DNA of 64,000 nt from Geojedonia sp051814705 (GTDB taxonomy: Bacteria > Bacteroidota > Bacteroidia > Flavobacteriales > Flavobacteriaceae), in the NCBI GenBank assembly GCA_051814705.1, contig JBPWQW010000001.1, positions 1,426,001-1,490,000 on the forward strand. The letters are read 5' to 3'. Below are positions 30,449 through 39,238 of this stretch, piece by piece. Position numbers and translations under genes: made by a program. Under the pieces are notes generated by a model that worked only from the letters and a program-made list of their open reading frames with translations, was not told where the DNA came from and made no database searches. Position 1 is the stretch's first letter; every line of letters begins with the position of its first letter.

Positions 30449-33154
30449 TTACTGTTTTAATGTAAAATGGCTTTTAAAAACCCGTCCGTCTTCAAGGGTT
30501 ACCGCAAACCAATAATCGCTCGTTGGTAGCGGGTTACCATTAAAAGTTCCGTCCCAGCCAGGGCCCTTGGGGTCCAATTGTTTTAATAATTTACCAAAGC
30601 GGTCAAAAATATAGATGACACTTTTGGGCTGAAACTGGGAGGACACTCCATAAACTTGCCATCTATCGTTAAATCCATCATTATTTGGAGTAAAAAATTT
30701 GGGGAATCCAATCACCGAAACCAGTTTATCCACAATCCCACACTCATTTTTATCCCTTACAAAAACGGTGTGAAACCCGGGGCGAACATTCTCAAAAGTA
30801 TTGCTGTCTTGATAAGGCCCGTTTACATAATCGAGGGCATACTGGTAATCCCCTTCTCCAGTTACAAAAACGGAAATGCTGTTTTCTTCTGAGGCATCCT
30901 TCACATCAATAGCAGTGAAGGTGGCAATGTTGGATGGCAGCACAGTTATCTTTCGCTCTTTAGAGCAGCCATTGGTATTGGTTACAGTTACGGTATAAGT
31001 TCCTGTTGTATTGATTTCAATGGTTGAGGTCGTTTCTCCTGTTGACCAATTGTACTCGTAATTGTTGGGTGAATCTACGGTAATACCAGCAGTTAATGTT
31101 ATAGTCTCAGGATAGAAATTGAGACAATAACGAGTTTCAAATTCGGTTTCTATACTGGGTAATTTAAATACGGTAAGTTGCACTTTACTGATACCGTAAC
31201 AGGCATTGGCATTTTCAACACGGGCATAGATGATTTGGGAATAGGCAATGGTATTGGTATAGTTATTTCCTAACGGATTTAGCTCTAATAAGGCATGGTC
31301 ATAGGTTTCGTAATAGGTCAAATCCAACCCTTGGGCTGCACCAACCAATATCTGGGTGTCAGCATCGGAGAGCTGAAACGCATGAAACCCGTCTTCATTG
31401 CCATCATCATCACAAACCTTAAGACTGGCATCATTGGAATGAGTTAAACTCACTTCCAAGGTTACTTCTGAAATAGAAGAACAGCCTGTAACCGTATTGG
31501 TCACTTTAGCATAAACGGTTTGAGGATTTGAAACATTATCATAGGCGTTGCCATCTTTAGCATTGTTATTATTATTGGCATCAGATATTGATTCAAAATA
31601 AGTAATTGATCTATTGTTCGCTCCACCCGTAATATCGTTAAATACTTGATTGATATTGAAGGTTGTTTTACCATCAGGATTGCCATCTTCGTCACATTGG
31701 ATGATAGAGGCGTTAAAGGCATCAGGGTTTTCGTTAAAAACAACGTATGCCTGTCCTTCTAAAGCACAATCGCCATTATTCAGATCAATATAAACTTCAT
31801 AATGTCCATTTTGATGAACTACCAGATCATTATCATTCTCTGGCAATGGGTTGCCATCCATAGTCCAAATATAGGTTGCACCTGCATAACTTTCAGAAGT
31901 TAGTGTATAGGAATCACCTTCACAAAGTTCTAAATTGATCGTGCTTTTGCCATTTTGAATGATATCAATTTCGGTATTAAAAAAAGAAGCAATAAATGGA
32001 GGTAAACCTTGGGTTGAAGTATTGGGAGACAGATTAATGGCATGATGTTGATAGTTACAACCTAAACCAGAAACATCGGGATTTTGAATAACTCCTAAAT
32101 AAGGAAGCCCAATATTGTACGTTGCACTTAAAGCTCTATAGATTTTACCATCGGGCCCCAATTGCAAAGCTCCTCTATACAATTGCCGTTCATCAATGGT
32201 TGTTTCCGAACTTTGGATATTAGCATTAGATAGATCGAATTGGGTTAATGTAGAGTAGTGGAAGGCTGGATTATTTTGGTCACTCGGGTTTTGTTGATCA
32301 AAATAGTCGTTTGATGAATGTATGTAGAGCAATTGACTATTCGGAGAAAATTCAACGCCGTATGGAATTCGGTTTGATGAATTGATGTTAAGACGCATTT
32401 GATTGGATAAGATCCCTGTGCTGTCATCAAAATCATAGATGTACAAACCATCTTGAGCATTTGCACAGGCAACTTTGGTTCCATCGGGAGATAATTTCAA
32501 ATAGCCTCTTTGGTCGCCAATGTTTATATTGAAAACCGATTTAACAGAGGTATTATTAACACCCAAATCTGTGACTTCAAAAGCATGAAACGTATTAAAG
32601 AAATTTTGTGCTCCATTCTCTGAGGCCAGAGTTACTACCCAAATGGATTTGGTAACACAATCTTTTAAAACAGCCGTTATTTTTTCAGAGCAAAGTGACA
32701 ACAGGTTCTTATTTTTGGAAGTCACTGCTCCCAATCCTCCATTGAGGGTCAAATCTACTTCAGTATAATTCAAACCAAAATTTAAACGATCAAGATTATT
32801 GTCCACTGTAAACACATAATAAATATTGGGATCCTTGGGTTTAGGAACAATAATTGCCGATTGCGTACTGGAATCGTCTCCATAAAGACCTGTACCATTA
32901 TCCATTACGCTATGGTTGCGGTTCCAAATGGTTTTACCATCGGTGTAAAACAGCAAATTCCCCAAATCATCGGAAATCGATGCGCAACCTTCCCGAGTAT
33001 TTAGACGACCATTTGTTGTGGTAGAAACGGTGTTGGCGCTTAAATTAAATTTAAGGCCAGCATTTTCCCCAAAGTACCAATTGGAAGCTTCGTTTTGAGA
33101 AAAACAAAACGTGCTGAAACATAATAAGAGGGCTATACATACGTTTTTTTTCAT
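30449..33154 (-). CDS. Secreted propeller-like protein with T9SS type B sorting domain
   Basis: 901 residues with a signal peptide (1-19, ending CFSQ). The first 400 residues form a beta-propeller-like region (NWYFGENAGLKFN, LLFYTDGKTIWNRNHSVMD, KLSPDGTKVACANAQDGLYIYDFD). An Ig/PKD-like segment (about 405-480) and two repeats of the type found in the giant neighbour (CDEDGNPDGKTTFN, CDDDGNEDGFHAFQLS) follow. A second Ig-like part precedes the C-terminal type B sorting domain (FFTPNNDGFNDRWQ, YIFDRFGKLLKQL, GWDGTFNG). Secreted by T9SS and probably surface attached. The sorting domain is very similar to that of the next gene, suggesting duplication. Confidence 0.92.
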   Translation of the reverse strand: MKKNVCIALLLCFSTFCFSQNEASNWYFGENAGLKFNLSANTVSTTTNGRLNTREGCASISDDLGNLLFYTDGKTIWNRNHSVMDNGTGLYGDDSSTQSAIIVPKPKDPNIYYVFTVDNNLDRLNFGLNYTEVDLTLNGGLGAVTSKNKNLLSLCSEKITAVLKDCVTKSIWVVTLASENGAQNFFNTFHAFEVTDLGVNNTSVKSVFNINIGDQRGYLKLSPDGTKVACANAQDGLYIYDFDDSTGILSNQMRLNINSSNRIPYGVEFSPNSQLLYIHSSNDYFDQQNPSDQNNPAFHYSTLTQFDLSNANIQSSETTIDERQLYRGALQLGPDGKIYRALSATYNIGLPYLGVIQNPDVSGLGCNYQHHAINLSPNTSTQGLPPFIASFFNTEIDIIQNGKSTINLELCEGDSYTLTSESYAGATYIWTMDGNPLPENDNDLVVHQNGHYEVYIDLNNGDCALEGQAYVVFNENPDAFNASIIQCDEDGNPDGKTTFNINQVFNDITGGANNRSITYFESISDANNNNNAKDGNAYDNVSNPQTVYAKVTNTVTGCSSISEVTLEVSLTHSNDASLKVCDDDGNEDGFHAFQLSDADTQILVGAAQGLDLTYYETYDHALLELNPLGNNYTNTIAYSQIIYARVENANACYGISKVQLTVFKLPSIETEFETRYCLNFYPETITLTAGITVDSPNNYEYNWSTGETTSTIEINTTGTYTVTVTNTNGCSKERKITVLPSNIATFTAIDVKDASEENSISVFVTGEGDYQYALDYVNGPYQDSNTFENVRPGFHTVFVRDKNECGIVDKLVSVIGFPKFFTPNNDGFNDRWQVYGVSSQFQPKSVIYIFDRFGKLLKQLDPKGPGWDGTFNGNPLPTSDYWFAVTLEDGRVFKSHFTLKQ

Positions 33155-33181
33155 TCAGATACGCGATAGCTACCAAAGGTA

Positions 33182-34006
33182 TTACAAATCGCGCTTTTTT
33201 AATAATCTGTAAGACAAAAAGATGAATAAAGCAGTCCAACCCAAAACAATGGCTATTTCATACCAGTGTACGGCATAGTCGTACACCAATTCTTGTTTTT
33301 CTGGGAATTTGGTCATAATTATCCTCTGAAAGGGTTGATCGATGAGTTTATACATCGATTTTAAAGGAAAGTAATTCTGAATTTTCTCTGCAAAGTTGTA
33401 GTTAAATTGCCATGTAATCAGACCTAAAATGATGTTTTCTAAAATAAACAGAACAAACAAAAAACCTAAAGCGAAAGCAGAACGTTTTACCAACATACCA
33501 CAGAATAAACATAAGCTAAAGAAGCCGACAAGCTTCACAAAATAAGCCAATAAAAAGTCGGTTTCCCTAATGATAATTGAAAATTCTGTATAGCTTGAAT
33601 AGTATAAACCAATAATCAACGATGCCAATCCGATTAAAACGGTTGCCACTAAGGAAAAGAAGACTATGGTATAAAATTTTGAAAGGATGAATTCCTTCTT
33701 ACTCAACCCATCGATCAAATTTTGTTTGATGGTTTTGTTGCTGTATTCGTTACCAATCATACTGACCACTACAATGGCGAAGAAAAATTTAAATTGAGAA
33801 GCGAAAAATGTCGTAATATGCCAAATAATAGGAAAATTAAAGATTCCCAATTCCCCTAATTCCAAGGTAAAAAAACCAAAGAAATTGATTTTGATGGAGG
33901 ACAATACCAAAACTGTAAAAGGCAAGATAAAAGAGATAAAGATGAGCACTTTGCTAGCTCTATTTAAGAGCAGCTTTTGTAATTCTAAATTTATGAGTCG
34001 TAACAT
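33182..34006 (-). CDS. ABC exporter permease subunit
   Basis: 274 residues with six hydrophobic segments, beginning MLRLINLELQKLLLNRASKVLIF, the standard opening of ABC-2 type permeases that take the place of natrium/bacitracin exporter permeases. Membrane helices cover about 20-40, 62-80, 110-130, 148-175, 180-205 and 245-265. It follows its ATPase gene by 17 bp and should form a dimeric exporter with it. Substrate unknown. It ends 27 bp before the T9SS gene at 33154, so read-through is possible. Confidence 0.88.
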   Translation of the reverse strand: MLRLINLELQKLLLNRASKVLIFISFILPFTVLVLSSIKINFFGFFTLELGELGIFNFPIIWHITTFFASQFKFFFAIVVVSMIGNEYSNKTIKQNLIDGLSKKEFILSKFYTIVFFSLVATVLIGLASLIIGLYYSSYTEFSIIIRETDFLLAYFVKLVGFFSLCLFCGMLVKRSAFALGFLFVLFILENIILGLITWQFNYNFAEKIQNYFPLKSMYKLIDQPFQRIIMTKFPEKQELVYDYAVHWYEIAIVLGWTALFIFLSYRLLKKRDL

Positions 34007-34023
34007 GATGTTTTGATTGAAGG

Positions 34024-34923
34024 TTAGTTGAGTTTGTCAGTTAGCTGTAAAAATTGCTCTTCCAAACTTTCTTTGCGTTTTACCAAATGTGAAAGGGTTA
34101 TGCCTTTTTTAAACATCAATGTATTGAATTCGGTGGCGTCCATGGGCTCATTTAAAAATGCGGTAATCAGTTCGTTTTCTATTTTAATATTGCCGAATCT
34201 AACATCGGTTTCCAAGAGTTTGATTAACTCATCCTGTTGGTTGGACTTTAACTCAAAAAAACCATGACTGGATATCATTTCTTCAACTGGGCCTGAATAT
34301 AATTTCACGCCTTTTCTCAGCACAACAACGTGGGAGCATACTTTTTCAACTTCATCAAGCAGATGTGAAGCCAATAAAATGGTAGTGCCTTCACTAGCGA
34401 TTTGCTTTATAAGAGATCGTATTTGGTGGATGCCTTGTGGGTCCAATCCATTAGTGGGTTCGTCAAGAATTAATATTTCGGGATCGTTCAATAAGGCAGA
34501 AGCAATTGCCAAACGCTGTTTCATACCTAAAGAAAAAGTACTGAATCTATCATGCTTTCTGTCTAATAAGCCAACAAGGTCTAGTTTTTCATCAATTTTA
34601 CTATAATCTACAGTTTTGATTTTACAAACCAGTTTCAAATTTTGATAGGCGGACATGTAAGGATAAAAATTTGGTCGCTCTATAATGGCTCCCACTTTTT
34701 TTAAGGCATCGTGTGTTGTGGTATTGCCATCAAACCAGTAGAAATTACCTTCGGTTTTATTGACAACATTTAAAACAATGCCCAAAGTTGTAGATTTTCC
34801 ACTGCCGTTTGGTCCCAATATGCCGTAAACATTTCCTTTATTAATAGTGAATGTGAGGTCTTTGACTGCTGTTAAATAGCCAAATTTTTTTGTAAGATGG
34901 TTGATCGTTAGGATAGTCTCCAA
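34024..34923 (-). CDS. ABC exporter ATP-binding subunit (BcrA-like), TTG start
   Basis: 299 residues. Walker A GPNGSGKSTT, signature FSLGMKQRLAIA, Walker B ILILDEPTNGLDPQG, and the switch His in LLASHLLDE are all intact. It resembles the ATPases of bacitracin/lantibiotic-type exporters; the C-terminal 80 residues are the usual regulatory extension. The first codon is TTG at 34923; there is no in-frame ATG upstream before a stop in a sensible position, and the next Met is inside the domain. The residues after the TTG (ETILTINHLTKKFGYLTAVK) are the normal N-terminus, so TTG looks genuine. It is not GldA, whose N-terminus and partners differ. Confidence 0.92.
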   Translation of the reverse strand: METILTINHLTKKFGYLTAVKDLTFTINKGNVYGILGPNGSGKSTTLGIVLNVVNKTEGNFYWFDGNTTTHDALKKVGAIIERPNFYPYMSAYQNLKLVCKIKTVDYSKIDEKLDLVGLLDRKHDRFSTFSLGMKQRLAIASALLNDPEILILDEPTNGLDPQGIHQIRSLIKQIASEGTTILLASHLLDEVEKVCSHVVVLRKGVKLYSGPVEEMISSHGFFELKSNQQDELIKLLETDVRFGNIKIENELITAFLNEPMDATEFNTLMFKKGITLSHLVKRKESLEEQFLQLTDKLN

Positions 34924-35048
34924 GGTGAATTTTTTTTGATGCTGAAATCAATTCAACATAGATTGGTATTGAAAGTTTGACGACGGTCCTTGAAAATTGT
35001 TACAGGATTACCCGTAAAAAGCTTTAAATTAGACCCAGTAATAAAGAT

Positions 35049-36107
35049 ATGGAAGATTTAAAAATATCAAAGAGGAAACCATCATATCCGGTCACAAAAA
35101 AATTGCATGACTATCTTACTGAATATAACAGGAATATACGACTGCCCATTTTTTATGACGATTTATTACGGTTTCAAGGCTCGGTAGTTGTTTATGATAA
35201 ACATGAAGAGGATACGCTTTGGATTCGTGTGTATTTTAATGAATTTGAGCGTCAGGACATCGACTTGAATTTGAAAAAAGTATATACCATCTTGCACTCT
35301 GATGGTAATGAAAGAAGCCTTCCTTTTTTAAGCGTTGACGCCATTGATTATTGCACATTTGGGAACTCAAAACCATTCAGGATCAAAATTAGAAACGTGT
35401 TAAATGACAACTTCACCTATTTTTATGTCAAACAGGCCGATGCGTCCCGAATTTATGGCTTGGAGTTGGAACACATGTTGTCACCTTATAACTTAAATTT
35501 TTTAGTGTCCAACAACACGCTAATTGAAGAACATATTGCTGGTGTGCCCGGAGATGAATTTATTAAAAGCATGCTCCCTGAATGTAATGAACCTGAAAAG
35601 TCACAAATTGCCAAAGAATTTGTCAAATTCAACGAGCGGTGCATGATTCGACTTTTGGGCGATATGCGATCGTATAATTATGTGATTGTACCGACCCATG
35701 ATTTTGATCATGTAGTTTATAAAATACGTGCTATTGATTTTGACCAACAATGCTACGAAGGAAAATTTAATATCTATAGACCCCAATTTTTTAAAGAAAA
35801 CATTAAAATGGTTCAGTTGGTTCAGGAGAAATTTCAGAAAGAATCGGTTGATCAATACAAATTGGAAGAACGTTCTATTGTGGCAAAGCGATTGATTAGC
35901 TATCACGATAGGATCGGGGAGTTGTTAAATTGCATGATTCAAGATTCCATTTCGACACCCGAAAACGTCAAGGCATTAAAAACCACCATCTTTGAATATA
36001 CCCAAGATGTGAAATTTAAACGCAGTAAAAATATGGGTGAAATCGTTAAAAATGCCTTGGCATTTGTAAAACGAAATTATGAAACTGTGAACCCAAAAAC
36101 TGTTTAG
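35049..36107 (+). CDS. Conserved-looking protein of unknown function
   Basis: 352 residues, no signal peptide or membrane helix, acidic and aromatic-rich. I do not recognise the family. The first half (about 20-165) looks like beta-rich sequence (SVVVYDKHEEDTLWIRVYFNEFER). The second half is helical, with a conserved-looking stretch RCMIRLLGDMRSYNYVIVPTHDFDHVVYKIRAIDFDQQCYEGK; the paired Asp-Phe-Asp motifs could be a metal or nucleotide site as in kinase-like folds, but no glycine loop or other kinase motif was found. It overlaps the convergent gene at 36104 by 4 bp. Codon usage looks like its neighbours. Confidence 0.7.
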   Translation: MEDLKISKRKPSYPVTKKLHDYLTEYNRNIRLPIFYDDLLRFQGSVVVYDKHEEDTLWIRVYFNEFERQDIDLNLKKVYTILHSDGNERSLPFLSVDAIDYCTFGNSKPFRIKIRNVLNDNFTYFYVKQADASRIYGLELEHMLSPYNLNFLVSNNTLIEEHIAGVPGDEFIKSMLPECNEPEKSQIAKEFVKFNERCMIRLLGDMRSYNYVIVPTHDFDHVVYKIRAIDFDQQCYEGKFNIYRPQFFKENIKMVQLVQEKFQKESVDQYKLEERSIVAKRLISYHDRIGELLNCMIQDSISTPENVKALKTTIFEYTQDVKFKRSKNMGEIVKNALAFVKRNYETVNPKTV

Positions 36108-36619
36108 TTCCAGTGTTCATCAAAATCGAGTTGGTCGTAATCGCCAATGTCTAAACCGTCTTCAAATTCGTCATCGTCATCAAAATCTTCAGCTTCAAAT
36201 GATTTTTCTGGAGCACTTTCTGGAAGTTGACCGTGTACAAACATAAGGTTAGGATAATCAGTACCTGGGGCTTCTTCAACAATTTCTGCCAACTCCACAA
36301 AAAAGGTCCACATGCTTAAAAAATCATAAATATAAATAAGTTTGGTCTGCATCTCATAGACTACATCATTGATGAGTGTTTCATTCATCAATCGTATGGC
36401 ACCATCACCATCACTAACATCGAACATAGAGATTTCTTCTCCTTGATTCCAATTCGTATCACTAATATAGAATGAAGCCATTTCCAATCCGTCAAAACCA
36501 AACGACTGCGCAATGGCATTGTGAAGGTCTTCCAACGTGTCGGTTTCGCGAATCTCCAAATCCCGTAACACATCCTGTTCGGTATCATTATCAAAAATGA
36601 CTCTAAATCTGTAAATCAT
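36104..36619 (-). CDS. PRiA4 ORF3-like (IS1096 TnpR-like) domain protein
   Basis: 171 residues. The first 110 match the plasmid pRiA4b ORF-3-like domain (MIYRFRVIFDNDTEQDVLRDLEIRETDTLEDLHNAIAQSFGFD, then MASFYISDTNW and DVVYEMQTKLIYIYDFLSMW). The tail is a run of Asp/Glu residues ending in LDFDEHWN. The family name comes from mobile-element passengers, but chromosomal copies are widespread in flavobacteria and this gene shows no transposon features. Function unknown. Convergent 4-bp overlap with the 35049 gene. Confidence 0.85.
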   Translation of the reverse strand: MIYRFRVIFDNDTEQDVLRDLEIRETDTLEDLHNAIAQSFGFDGLEMASFYISDTNWNQGEEISMFDVSDGDGAIRLMNETLINDVVYEMQTKLIYIYDFLSMWTFFVELAEIVEEAPGTDYPNLMFVHGQLPESAPEKSFEAEDFDDDDEFEDGLDIGDYDQLDFDEHWN

Positions 36620-36656
36620 AGGTTTAACGTATTATACAAAGGTATGTTTTTTTGGA

Positions 36657-37673
36657 TTATTTACTAAAACGATGCAATGTAAATGTCAAGACTGCTAATA
36701 ATAAAAATGCACCAATTTGATGCGCTACCCCTAACCACACAGGCACTTGGTTAATAATGGTTAATACTCCCAATAAAAACTGTAACCCAACTATGATTAA
36801 TAAAGCATTAAGTGCTTTTAATTGATAGCCAACTAATGTTCTTTTTCTTCCATTATACCAAATTAGCGAAACAAAAAATAAGACGACAAAGGCTAATATT
36901 CTGTGCACAAATTGAACGCCGCTTTTCCCTTCAATAAAATTTTTATAAAGCGGACTTTGTTCTAAATATACAGTTGGGTGCATAAACTTGCCTTCGCTCA
37001 TCATAGGCCAATGATTGTGGATAAACCCAGCATCTAGGCCAGCCACAAAAGCGCCATAGATAATTTGTAATAACAAAATGGCCATTCCCCACCTGACTAA
37101 TTTTCTAAATGGTTTGTCAATTTGTTTTTTGTCTGGGAAGATTAAATCCAAAGCCACCCAAAGTGTATAAGCGAAAGTAACAAATGCTGTTGTTAAATGA
37201 GCGGATAACCTAAAATGGCTCACATCGGGATTGTCTACCAAACCACTTTTTACCATGTACCAACCCAAAAATCCTTGAAATGCCCCCAAGCCCAAAAGAA
37301 TGATAGATTTTTTTATGGTGGGTTTTGTAAGTTGTTTTTTGATTAAAAAATATAAAAATGGGATAAGGAACACAAGTCCAATCATTCTACCAATAAAACG
37401 GTGCAGCCATTCCCAAAAGTAAATATCCTTAAAATCCTCTAACGAAAAGTGATTGTTTAGCTTTTGGTATTCAGGATATTGTTTATAAAGGTCAAAAGCC
37501 TCATGCCAATCAGCCTCGTTCATCGGTGGAAGTGTCCCAGAGATTAATTTATAATTTGAAATGGATAAGCCCGAGTGGGTCAATCGGGTAATGCCACCAA
37601 CTACCACCATAACGAAAATTAGGAAGCATCCGGTTAACAGCCAATAAACAACTTTTTTATTATCTTTTTTCAT
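36657..37673 (-). CDS. ctaA: Heme A synthase (COX15/CtaA family)
   Basis: 338 residues, eight transmembrane helices. The family motif VVVGGITRLTHSGLSI (about 22-37) opens the protein; the heme-binding histidines lie in WEWLHRFIGR, the HLTTAF region, VHRILAF and VAHQIGAF. It oxidises heme O to heme A for aa3-type cytochrome oxidase in the inner membrane. Bacteroidota members are of the COX15 type, with a long N-terminal loop (residues 37-85), as here. It follows the CCA-adding enzyme gene; a long inverted repeat sits between them. Confidence 0.93.
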   Translation of the reverse strand: MKKDNKKVVYWLLTGCFLIFVMVVVGGITRLTHSGLSISNYKLISGTLPPMNEADWHEAFDLYKQYPEYQKLNNHFSLEDFKDIYFWEWLHRFIGRMIGLVFLIPFLYFLIKKQLTKPTIKKSIILLGLGAFQGFLGWYMVKSGLVDNPDVSHFRLSAHLTTAFVTFAYTLWVALDLIFPDKKQIDKPFRKLVRWGMAILLLQIIYGAFVAGLDAGFIHNHWPMMSEGKFMHPTVYLEQSPLYKNFIEGKSGVQFVHRILAFVVLFFVSLIWYNGRKRTLVGYQLKALNALLIIVGLQFLLGVLTIINQVPVWLGVAHQIGAFLLLAVLTFTLHRFSK

Positions 37674-37687
37674 TTTTTTTGCTAGGC

Positions 37688-37742
37688 CGAGCGCAGTCGA
37701 AACCTTATTTTAAAGTCAAAAAAAACCTCTCGACTGCGCTCG
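37688..37742. repeat. Inverted repeat with CGAGCGCAGTCGA arms
   Basis: Arms at 37688-37700 (CGAGCGCAGTCGA) and 37730-37742 (exact reverse complement TCGACTGCGCTCG) with a 29-nt AT-rich loop. GC-rich arms stand out in this AT-rich DNA. The same arm sequence is a dispersed palindrome in many Bacteroidota genomes (recalled, not searched). It lies between the cca stop and ctaA start, so it may also act as a terminator or mRNA stabiliser. Confidence 0.75.
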
Positions 37743-37754
37743 AAAGGATAACGA

Positions 37755-39176
37755 TTAGGGGATAACCTTTTTTAATCCCAGGCGTTCGCCTTCTTTTAAC
37801 ATGAGTTCAAAAGCGGCTTCATAATTATTGGGGATACCACCATCTAAAATGGCCTCCTTTATAGTTTCTTTTATGATTCCAATTTCCCGTGAAGGCTCTA
37901 AATTGAATGTGGTCATAATTACTTCACCAGATATTGGCGGTTGAAAATTTCTTATATGGTCGCGTGCTTCAACTTCTACAATCTTATCCCTAACTATTTT
38001 AAAATTATGATGATAGGTGTTGAATTTTCTAGGGTTTTTGGTCGTGATATCTGCTTCGCACAAGGTCATGAGATCGTCCGCAAAATCACCGGCATCAAAA
38101 ATCAAACGCCTTACGGCCGAATCGGTTACGGTTTCATCTACTAGAGCAATTGGGCGTGAGCTCATGAATACCATTTTTTGAACAAATTTCATTTTGTCAT
38201 TCAATGGAAGTTTTAATCGCTTGAATAAGCGGTATACCATTTTTGAACCTTCAAATTCATGGCCATGAAATGTCCAACCCACTTTTTTGCTGAATTTTTT
38301 AGTAGGGGCCTTCCCAATATCGTGTAATAAAGCGGCCCACCTAAGCCAAAGGTTGTTGGTGTTTTTAGAAATATTATCGACAACTTCTAGTGTATGGTAG
38401 AAATTGTCCTTATGCTTTTGTCCCTCAACTTCATCAATACCTTTTAAGGCTGTAAGTTCTGGAAGAATTAACTTTAATAACCCAGTTTTTTCTAGTAATA
38501 AGAACCCAACTGAAGGTTTATCACATTCCAAAATTTTATTGAGCTCAACTGCTATACGCTCGTTGGTGATAATTTTAATTCTTTCACTATTTCTGGAAAT
38601 AGCATTTAATGATTCGGCTTCAATTTTAAAATCGAGTTGTGTTGCAAAACGGATGGCACGCAACATTCGCAATGGGTCATCGCTATAAGTAATATTAGGG
38701 TTTCGTGGTGTTTTAATGATCTTGTGTTCGAGATCTTTTACACCATCAAAGGGATCTAGTAATTCACCAAAATTAGTTTCATTTAAAGCGAGAGCTAGTG
38801 CATTTATAGTAAAATCGCGACGATTTTGGTCATCTTCTAGAGTGCCATGTTCAACCACAGGATTTCGGCTATCTTCGCTGTAAGACTCTTTTCGTGCACC
38901 TACAAATTCTATTTCAATTCCTTCAAATTGAAGCATTGCAGTTCCATAGGTTTTAAATACTTGAACTTTTGGATGATTGGGTAAATTTTTGGCAACTTGT
39001 TTGGCTAAGTTTATTCCACTTCCTATGGCTACAATATCAATATCTTTATGTTTTCCGCGATTTAAAATATAATCACGAACAAAACCACCGATGACATAGG
39101 CGTCGAGACCTAGCTCTTCAGCCGATTGGGAAATGATTTTAAAGACGTTATGTTGTAGAGCTTGTTTTAATTTCAT
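37755..39176 (-). CDS. cca: CCA-adding tRNA nucleotidyltransferase with HD domain
   Basis: 473 residues from ATG at 39176 (MKLKQALQHN); a longer frame begins with TTG three codons earlier and is less likely. The polymerase beta-type core has GGFVRDYILNRGKHKDIDIVAIG, with the catalytic Asp-x-Asp (DIDIV) intact, then RRDFTINALA and LRMLRAIRFA. A C-terminal HD domain has LLHDIGKAP. It adds CCA to tRNA 3' ends in the cytoplasm; the HD part gives phosphatase or phosphodiesterase activity in some relatives. Confidence 0.94.
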   Translation of the reverse strand: MKLKQALQHNVFKIISQSAEELGLDAYVIGGFVRDYILNRGKHKDIDIVAIGSGINLAKQVAKNLPNHPKVQVFKTYGTAMLQFEGIEIEFVGARKESYSEDSRNPVVEHGTLEDDQNRRDFTINALALALNETNFGELLDPFDGVKDLEHKIIKTPRNPNITYSDDPLRMLRAIRFATQLDFKIEAESLNAISRNSERIKIITNERIAVELNKILECDKPSVGFLLLEKTGLLKLILPELTALKGIDEVEGQKHKDNFYHTLEVVDNISKNTNNLWLRWAALLHDIGKAPTKKFSKKVGWTFHGHEFEGSKMVYRLFKRLKLPLNDKMKFVQKMVFMSSRPIALVDETVTDSAVRRLIFDAGDFADDLMTLCEADITTKNPRKFNTYHHNFKIVRDKIVEVEARDHIRNFQPPISGEVIMTTFNLEPSREIGIIKETIKEAILDGGIPNNYEAAFELMLKEGERLGLKKVIP

Positions 39177-39238
39177 GGGTTTCAATATTCAAATTCTAAA
39201 TCCCAATTTCTTGAAATTTGGTGCTTGAAATCTGAGGG

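Noticed and set aside
33182..34923. ABC pair as the GldA/F/G gliding transporter
   Set aside because: The ATPase N-terminus and helper genes do not match GldA; it looks like a BcrA-type exporter.
36104..36619. IS1096-type passenger gene as evidence of a mobile element
   Set aside because: No transposase, terminal repeats or target duplication nearby; this domain family is common in flavobacterial chromosomes.
39177..39238. AT-rich imperfect palindrome between cca and the TsaC/Sua5 gene
   Set aside because: Similar in feel to 22439-22462, but pairing is poor and could be base composition.
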